Below are positions 63,346 through 64,000 of a stretch of 64,000 nucleotides of DNA, one piece after another. This DNA is from Streptomyces drozdowiczii (GTDB lineage Bacteria; Actinomycetota; Actinomycetes; Streptomycetales; Streptomycetaceae), in contig NZ_CP098740.1 in NCBI RefSeq assembly GCF_026167665.1, positions 2,480,001 to 2,544,000 of the forward strand, read 5' to 3'. A model generated the notes under the pieces. It was not told the DNA's origin and searched no databases. It worked only from the letters and a program-made list of their open reading frames with translations. How positions within the stretch are numbered: position 1 is the first letter of the stretch; the number at the start of each line of letters is the position of its first letter. The position numbers and the translations under genes were made by a program.

Positions 63346-64000
63346 TCACGCGTACCGGCAGCGCCCGCATCGCCTCGCGCAGCGCCGCCGCCAGCTCCTC
63401 GAACTCCTCGTGCCGCGCCGCCCCGGTCCGCATCGCCAGTGCCACCCGCCGCGTCGGGGCCGGGTCCGCGAAACACCCCGTGGTCAGCGCCTCGTTGCGG
63501 GCCGTCTCGACGGTGACCGCGGTGCGCGGCAGCAGCGTGACCCCGAGGCCCCCGGCCACCAGCTGCACCAGCGTGGAGAGCCCGGCCGCGGTCGTGGTGA
63601 CCGGGGCGCCCTCCGTACGGCCGGCCTCGCGGCAGATGTCGAGCGCCTGGTCCCGCAGGCAGTGCCCCTCGTCCAGGAGCAGCAGCGGGAGCTTCCGGAG
63701 CGCGTCGCGGGGGATGTCGGCGCGCCCGCCGAGCGGGTGGCCGCGGTCCATGACGAGCACGAAGTCCTCGTCGAAGAGCGGCAGCTCGCTGATCCCGGGC
63801 ACTCCCAGGGGCACGGCGAGCAGCAGCAGGTCGAGCCGTCCGGCGCCCAGTCCCTCGATCAGCGAGGAGGTCTGCTCCTCGTGCACCTGGAGGTCGAGGG
63901 CCGGGTAGCGCTCGTGGACCAGCCGCAGCACGGCCGGCAGCAGATAGGGGGCGACGGTCGGGATCACGCCGAGCCGGAGCACTCCGGTGAAGGGGGCGCG
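63326..64000 (-). CDS. oxyR: OxyR, LysR-family peroxide sensor (5' end outside the window)
   Basis: The C-terminal 224 residues are present: effector domain from about RAPFTGVLRLGVIPT to the end. The redox pair of OxyR is visible in DEGHCLRDQALDICREAG, the two Cys being nine residues apart as in the known disulphide switch. It activates catalase or alkyl hydroperoxide reductase genes upon peroxide. The DNA-binding domain lies to the right of the window. Its place about 10 kb from fumC agrees, from memory, with oxyR in S. coelicolor. Confidence 0.93.
   Translation of the reverse strand, partial: RAPFTGVLRLGVIPTVAPYLLPAVLRLVHERYPALDLQVHEEQTSSLIEGLGAGRLDLLLLAVPLGVPGISELPLFDEDFVLVMDRGHPLGGRADIPRDALRKLPLLLLDEGHCLRDQALDICREAGRTEGAPVTTTAAGLSTLVQLVAGGLGVTLLPRTAVTVETARNEALTTGCFADPAPTRRVALAMRTGAARHEEFEELAAALREAMRALPVRVTEGGRT

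Overview
The window is very GC-rich actinobacterial chromosome, almost certainly Streptomyces or a close relative. Codons nearly always end in G or C. It carries a WhiB-like protein, two SpoIIE-type phosphatases with GAF or PAS sensors, a GH18 chitinase and an AA10 lytic polysaccharide monooxygenase behind DasR-type sites, polyphosphate glucokinase, and the order ppgK-ispH-xseA-xseB-glpX-wbl-fumarase I-fumarase II-oxyR. From memory that order matches the S. coelicolor core region around SCO5033-SCO5059. No tRNA, rRNA, insertion sequence, prophage or CRISPR array was seen.

Layout. 1-5.7 kb: start of a lipoprotein gene, typA, a small lipoprotein and a large peptide-binding lipoprotein. 5.9-8.4 kb: a marR - MFS exporter - isochorismatase-like operon. 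8.5-12.5 kb: acetyl esterase, then a TPM-domain membrane protein and PspA. 12.5-16.6 kb: PAS/GAF/PP2C phosphatase, a stand-alone HATPase (anti-sigma type) behind a sigma-B-like promoter, a Nudix hydrolase and a tiny SPOR protein. 16.9-20.3 kb: GntR regulator and the chitin-degradation pair. 20.4-25.5 kb is the accessory-looking part: SDR/TetR pair, an unknown gene, a coupled two-gene membrane cassette whose proteins share a short GD-APIQN-G motif, and a Phd/RelE-type toxin-antitoxin pair. 25.6-34.3 kb: ychF and an iron-siderophore uptake operon (ATPase, binding protein, fused double permease, C39-like peptidase, Eis-like acetyltransferase) with an AraC regulator. 34.4-46.5 kb: housekeeping genes (ppgK, ispH, xseAB, glpX, class I fumarase) with a wbl gene. 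46.6-55.8 kb: MFS protein, M18 aminopeptidase, SGNH esterase with lectin domain, fumC, DUF402 protein and a second PP2C phosphatase. 55.8-64 kb: a class A penicillin-binding protein, an SPFH protein, a PadR-controlled ABC exporter and the 3' part of oxyR.

Three things stand out. (1) Two coupled genes at 22.6-24.8 kb share a motif, at the C-terminus of a four-helix membrane protein and at the N-terminus of its small partner. This is the arrangement expected of prion-like or amyloid signalling pairs and is the best candidate for an undescribed system. (2) Five genes, including the normally essential ispH, are broken by what look like six single-base deletions, five of them clearly in runs of G or C. 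In every case adding back the missing bases gives a full-length frame, so sequencing error is more likely than real gene decay. (3) Many genes have a TANNNT box 6-8 bases before the start codon and no ribosome binding site, i.e. leaderless transcripts.
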